16,955 nucleotides of DNA from Pseudomonadota bacterium (GTDB lineage Bacteria; Myxococcota; Myxococcia; Myxococcales; Anaeromyxobacteraceae). How positions within the stretch are numbered: the stretch's first letter is position 1; the number at the start of each line of letters is the position of its first letter. Of the stretch, positions 14,501 to 16,955 are shown in pieces. The notes under the pieces were generated by a model. The model was not told where the DNA came from. It did not search any database and saw nothing but the letters and a program-made list of their open reading frames with translations. Made by a program: the position numbers and the translations under genes. The DNA is taken from the NCBI GenBank assembly GCA_023411405.1, contig JAEYOU010000353.1, positions 1 to 16,955 on the forward strand, written 5' to 3'.

Positions 14501-16499
14501 CGACCCGGACCGCTCGTCGCTCCGGAGCGTCACCGACGGCGAGGGCCGCACGACGTCCTACCGCCGGGACGACTTCGATCGCCTGCTCACGGTGGAGAGC
14601 CCGAACGCGCTCGCGGGCGCGGTGAGATACGAGCACGACGTCCGCGGGAACGTCCGGGCCCGGACCTGGGGCTCCACGACCACGACGTACGTCTACGACG
14701 GTCTGGACCGTCTCACCCGGCTCGACGCGACGAGCTCGTCGGGTGCGCCGCCCGTGACCTACGAGTTCCGGTACGACGAGGCGCCCGGAGACCAGGGCCG
14801 CCTGACCTCGGTCGTCGAGGGGGATCGGACGACGGCTTACGCTTACGACGAGGTGGGGCGGCTCCGCTACGAGACGGCCACCCTGAGCGGCGGAGGCAGT
14901 CCCCTGGTCACGGAGTACCGCTACGACGCCGACGGCAACCTCGACACGATCGTGTATCCGACCGGGCTCTCGGTCCGGTACGAGCGCGATCCCGCCACGG
15001 GACGGCCCACCGCGGTCCGGGACCTCACCTCCGGCGCGACCTTTGCGTCCGAGGTCTCCTTCCTCCCGCAGGGACCGCTGGGCAGCCTCTCCTTCGGGAG
15101 CGGCGCGACGCTCACCCAGACCTTCAACCTTCGGTACGAGCCGGACTCCATCCAGAGCGGCCCGCTCGAGCTCGGTTACACGTTCAGCCCGGCCGGCGAC
15201 GTGTCGACCATCGCGAAGGGCGGCAACTCCGACGTCTTCACGTACGACTACGCCGACCGGCTCACCAATCGTAGCTCCACGAGCGGCGTCCGCGCCGAGC
15301 CGCTCGACTTCGTCTACGCCGGAGGCCGGATGGTGCAGGCGCTGGACCGGGAGACCGGCCGGCCGCGGTACGCCTACGGCTACGACGAGCAGTCGAACCT
15401 GAGCGCCGTCTCCCGGTACGACGACGCCGGCACGTCGCTCGCGTCGACCTTCTGCCTCGTTCACGACGCGCTGGGCCGGCTCGTGCTCGCCGGGCAGGCG
15501 TCGCCGGCGGCCGGAGGCCCCAACGCGCTCGCCTGCCGGTCCGAGGCAGACGTGGTGCAGGTCGCCGCCCGGTTCCGGTACGACGCCTTCAACCGCCGCG
15601 TGGCCCGGCAGGACGCCGGGGGGTGGACGCACTTCGCCTTTGCGGGAGGCACCCTCCTGAGCGAGATCGCCCCCGGCGCGAACGGCTGGACCGCGCTCAG
15701 GGACTACGTCTGGCTCGAGGATCGTCCGCTCGCGCAGATCGAGTACTCCGCGACGCCGGGCGGGAGCCCGGGGAACGTCTACTACTTCCACGCGGATCAT
15801 CTCGGGACGCCGCACGCGCTGAGCAACTCCGCCGGCCAGACCGTCTGGTCAGCCACGGTGCTGCCGTACGGCGAGGTCCTCGAGAGCAGCAACCCCGACC
15901 CGCTCACCGGCCGGGCGGTGGTGACGAACCTGCGGCTGCCGGGGCAGTATGACGAGCGGCTGCTCGGCCCGCTCGGGCTCGAGGGGCCGTATTACAACTG
16001 GAACAGGTGGTATGTGCCGGGGGTGGGGAGGTATCTGGAGGCGGACCCGATTGCGATGGGGGGTGGGTTCAATGGGGAGTTCGGGGTGGAGTGGTATGCC
16101 TATGCGCTGGGAAACCCGCTGCGGTGGACTGACCCCACCGGACGCAACGTCTATCTCTGTTGCAGGGAGATTCAAGTCAACTGGTGGGCGGACTTCGGTG
16201 CCGACCTGTTCGGAATGAAGCATTGCTTCATCATGACGGACTCCAAGGAATGCGGCATGGGACCAGCCGATGATGGTCCGCTCCCCGCGTGGCCCGTCGG
16301 CATCCCGACCAAAATCAACCCGCACTACGGCCAAGGCGTCCCAAATTCGCCCATGTGCAAGCTCATACCGGATGTTGACGAAAAGTGTATCAACAATGCC
16401 TGTACCCAGAGTGGCTCGACAGGCAAGTGGAGCCCCTGGAACAACTGCAACACGTGGGCCAAGAAGACGCTGAACAGTTGCCGCGTTCCTTGGCCGTAA
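11538..16499 (+). CDS. Sec-exported RHS/YD-repeat protein with metal-binding-like head and variable C-terminal tip
   Basis: This 1653-residue protein is a polymorphic RHS protein. AGAGGA precedes the tandem ATGs at 11538 and 11541; a GTG at 11496 is an alternative start. A signal peptide ends ARA-DC (34/35). Residues 36-200 contain 21 cysteines and CDGLDNNCNGFIDEDC (169-184), the MopE-like putative metal-binding motif common in myxobacterial secreted proteins. An RHS N-terminal segment (DPIHLATRA...FGRGWHHDWE, 217-272) leads into many YD repeats (about 490-1400), which in this family form a hollow shell. The RHS core runs from FHADHLGTPHAL (1417-1428) through GRYLEADPI (1497-1505) to DPTGR (1532-1536). 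The last 117 residues are the variable tip. No PAAR, VgrG or Hint domain is present, so type VI delivery is not indicated. Codon usage changes from about 15990 onward. Likely role: surface-displayed toxin in competition with neighbouring cells; this is inferred. Confidence 0.92.
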   Translation: MMNTPARQAGRLVRSSFLLIVGAALSLTPLEARADCASGARMRFLTGTGCAHVNGISCDYVEFWCTGEFLGRHSVSQPGSCSNPCDGGCGGWCAAEQPGNFACPQQKCVSDITQNARGCHLEGCTMVPDPRQPQCTCVAECESPSCAGTPPTATCDPEDVPPNDSAETCDGLDNNCNGFIDEDCGPPEEKRPAGGGGGVCGGLVTSLTHGTNAAGDDPIHLATRAAVTEPFTDFSVEALMPLEVTRTYSSADASVQGNARGGVFGRGWHHDWESELSCSNAEICTVSGGAAGATRFKRGEVAAGVGAYSGEAWEVSYEYPPQIAGGGQMLARRPNGEYILYRADGRELHFRADCARDYCSSSDNYCKDPRDGGRAHLVRLIDANGNAVEVEHDRPNGVLLALRDSLGHRLELRGAANACAEGLARVLTFDGVPYVSYEYRGYRRELETVRVASPDGRGPVLRSYEYWDSGTPGVGFLARVRNESGDPIVEFGYDASGRATSVTDALSTVTVSYDDAQTSTVRGKYGRGDRTMQPSSASTRRRGGGGGPAVATFDDGSWRYFAWARRQLRCSQDAEGRTHYFDRDAVGRVTRHAMYAAGAYECANAAPPAETLEPLLEEWFQYGLRREVAEGVFVPLDIVTRSTQRSVLAERVASGAPFYDRFSSTYSDYDPLPKAGDPSGYSCAPAGVRLLGAPCRIVVSGYTLDAHGAVIPEQHTTFFTYDGQGRLTRRVGPVLMSGAARPGDVDAVEERSYWPDSGGPEDLPRLGRLREVRRYTGIRTLVTSYDYDVFGPYQITDPSGRMTLIPKDARGRPLAIATPDGRVVGIRYYDEEKPRTLVMNSGAALRLSYDERGRIRLVEALSADPEGFTPISPAGPPLGLRWTESYEYDPAGNAVVAERKDAQGVVRFRQTREYDANHRLRKQLHPQYLDQLARWDYDGVGRVSRFVDEEGRLTELVPDPMGRTSVVRRTGKTPTGATVSVDVGAYTYDPDRSSLRSVTDGEGRTTSYRRDDFDRLLTVESPNALAGAVRYEHDVRGNVRARTWGSTTTTYVYDGLDRLTRLDATSSSGAPPVTYEFRYDEAPGDQGRLTSVVEGDRTTAYAYDEVGRLRYETATLSGGGSPLVTEYRYDADGNLDTIVYPTGLSVRYERDPATGRPTAVRDLTSGATFASEVSFLPQGPLGSLSFGSGATLTQTFNLRYEPDSIQSGPLELGYTFSPAGDVSTIAKGGNSDVFTYDYADRLTNRSSTSGVRAEPLDFVYAGGRMVQALDRETGRPRYAYGYDEQSNLSAVSRYDDAGTSLASTFCLVHDALGRLVLAGQASPAAGGPNALACRSEADVVQVAARFRYDAFNRRVARQDAGGWTHFAFAGGTLLSEIAPGANGWTALRDYVWLEDRPLAQIEYSATPGGSPGNVYYFHADHLGTPHALSNSAGQTVWSATVLPYGEVLESSNPDPLTGRAVVTNLRLPGQYDERLLGPLGLEGPYYNWNRWYVPGVGRYLEADPIAMGGGFNGEFGVEWYAYALGNPLRWTDPTGRNVYLCCREIQVNWWADFGADLFGMKHCFIMTDSKECGMGPADDGPLPAWPVGIPTKINPHYGQGVPNSPMCKLIPDVDEKCINNACTQSGSTGKWSPWNNCNTWAKKTLNSCRVPWP
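16146..16496 (+). other. RHS C-terminal tip, candidate permuted papain-like toxin domain
   Basis: This is the region after the DPTGR boundary (protein residues 1537-1653). Its key motifs are KHCFIMTD (His1562), ECGMGPADDGPLPAWP, a further His1596 in NPHYGQG, and WSPWNNCNTWAKKTL (Cys1637). His before an NC-aromatic-type Cys motif is the order found in circularly permuted NlpC/P60-like folds such as LRAT-like and PPPDE proteins, where these residues are catalytic. The domain contains nine cysteines. I could not match it to a named toxin family. If the assignment holds, it would be a peptidase, amidase or acyl hydrolase/transferase. Confidence 0.5.
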
Positions 16500-16513
16500 C
16501 GAGGACCCTCGAT

Positions 16514-16807
16514 ATGTGGCGCTGGCTGGTTGCGATAGTGACGTTCTTGGCGGGTTTGTGGTTCGGCAATCTCGCAATGGCGAATTGGTGGGCTGCCGGC
16601 GGCCCGCCTACTGCGCATCGCGCGGCGTATGAGGTCAGGGGGAACATCTTCTCCGTCGTCGCGCTCGCGCTGCTCGTTCTGAGTATCGCGCTCGTCGTGT
16701 GGAGCGCACGCCACAGGAGGCGCGGAGAACGCCCGGACGTGGAAGCCCGAGGGACCCCTGCCCAAGATGTCCGGCCGACCGACGGAGGCCCGCAGCACGG
16801 GCCATGA
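16514..16807 (+). CDS. Small two-helix membrane protein, candidate immunity protein
   Basis: This 97-residue protein starts at an ATG 14 bases after the RHS stop and is preceded by GAGGA at 16501-16505, so it is almost certainly cotranscribed with the RHS gene. Helix 1 is at about 4-24 (WLVAIVTFLAGLWFGNLAM) and helix 2 at about 45-65. Between them lies a short loop, and after helix 2 come a basic stop-transfer patch (RHRRRGERR-like, about 67-73) and a polar Pro/Gly-rich tail. I recognise no family. Its position directly behind a polymorphic toxin tip is the usual place for the cognate immunity gene. A membrane location would fit a toxin acting in the periplasm or at the membrane. This role is inference. 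Confidence 0.7.
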   Translation: MWRWLVAIVTFLAGLWFGNLAMANWWAAGGPPTAHRAAYEVRGNIFSVVALALLVLSIALVVWSARHRRRGERPDVEARGTPAQDVRPTDGGPQHGP

Positions 16808-16860
16808 GCTCGAATGAGGTCCACTAATCCCGCCTTATTCACGCTGGGGCGATGAAACGA

Positions 16861-16937
16861 CATGACGCGCATCACGGATGGCGTGGTACGACGGCGTTGC
16901 GAGGCGCTGTCGAACACGCACCGGGAGGCGCGTCATG
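16861..16937. repeat. 10-bp inverted repeat downstream of the RHS locus
   Basis: CATGACGCGC (16861-16870) and GCGCGTCATG (16928-16937) are exact reverse complements separated by 57 bases. Between and across them an ATG at 16862 opens a 26-codon frame (Arg-rich, stop at 16942) that I do not regard as a proven gene. The repeat may be chance, an operator pair or the edge of a mobile or repeat unit. Confidence 0.35.
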
Positions 16938-16955
16938 GGTGAAGACCTTACTCCG
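16935..16955 (+). CDS. Possible start of a further gene, cut by the window edge
   Basis: An ATG at 16935 follows GGAGG (16924-16928) with a seven-base... six-base spacing and reads MGEDLTP to the end of the window. Seven codons are too few to identify it or to prove that it is coding. Confidence 0.25.

Noticed and set aside
13536..15815. A 759-codon open frame on the minus strand inside the RHS gene
   Set aside because: It is antisense to clear YD repeats, is rich in Arg/Val/Pro/Gly with no recognisable domain, and is explained by the GC-rich third positions of the RHS codons.
11538..16499. Type VI secretion RHS effector
   Set aside because: No PAAR, VgrG-like or Hcp gene or domain is present, and the protein has a Sec signal peptide.
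1..16955. CRISPR arrays, tRNA or rRNA genes, insertion sequences
   Set aside because: I saw no regularly spaced direct repeats, no cloverleaf-like sequence and no transposase motif.

Overview
The window is a very GC-rich stretch (roughly 70 %) of bacterial chromosome. Third codon positions in the genes are almost all G or C. The content points to a soil delta-proteobacterium of the Myxococcota, plausibly Anaeromyxobacter-like: a system II cytochrome c assembly pair, secreted multidomain arabinan hydrolases, several large surface lipoproteins, and an RHS protein carrying the Cys/Asp/Asn-rich metal-binding motif common in myxobacterial secreted proteins. The taxonomic call is inference from gene content; there is no marker gene here.

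Layout: (1) 1-1564, minus strand: an FtsX/MacB-type ABC permease followed after one base by its ATPase, which runs off the left edge. (2) 1565-1928: a divergent intergenic region with a triple GTCAC/GTGAC symmetry element and a very strong hairpin in the leader of the next operon. (3) 1929-4117, plus strand: resB and ccsA, the two-protein haem delivery and ligation complex of cytochrome c maturation system II. (4) 4118-4279: a short convergent region filled with palindromes, including a dispersed palindrome of the TGAGCCTGTCGAA type. (5) 4280-7849, minus strand: two secreted GH43 enzymes 54 bases apart. The promoter-proximal one is an endo-arabinanase with Fn3 and further C-terminal modules. 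The second is a GH43 enzyme with AbfB and ricin-type carbohydrate-binding domains. Together they would cut arabinan backbone and side chains outside the cell. A perfect 16-bp LacI-like operator lies 171 bases upstream. (6) 8330-16807, plus strand: a small OB-fold-like lipoprotein, an 884-residue lipoprotein built from two IPT/TIG domains and three copies of a 211-residue two-domain unit, a 1653-residue Sec-exported RHS protein, and a 97-residue two-helix membrane protein directly behind it. (7) 16808-16955: little of substance, with a 10-bp inverted repeat and the possible start of another gene.

The most interesting block is region 6. The RHS protein ends in a 117-residue variable tip after the DPTGR boundary. 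The tip has His and Cys motifs in the order seen in circularly permuted papain-like enzymes. Codon usage changes abruptly about 50 codons before the tip, which suggests the 3' end was acquired by recombination. The small membrane protein 14 bases downstream is the natural candidate for cognate immunity. The RHS protein has no PAAR domain but does have a signal peptide and a cysteine-rich, metal-binding-like head, and it is encoded behind a giant lipoprotein that itself carries a YD-like motif. This looks like a cell-surface, not type VI, RHS system. Function is inferred from architecture only.
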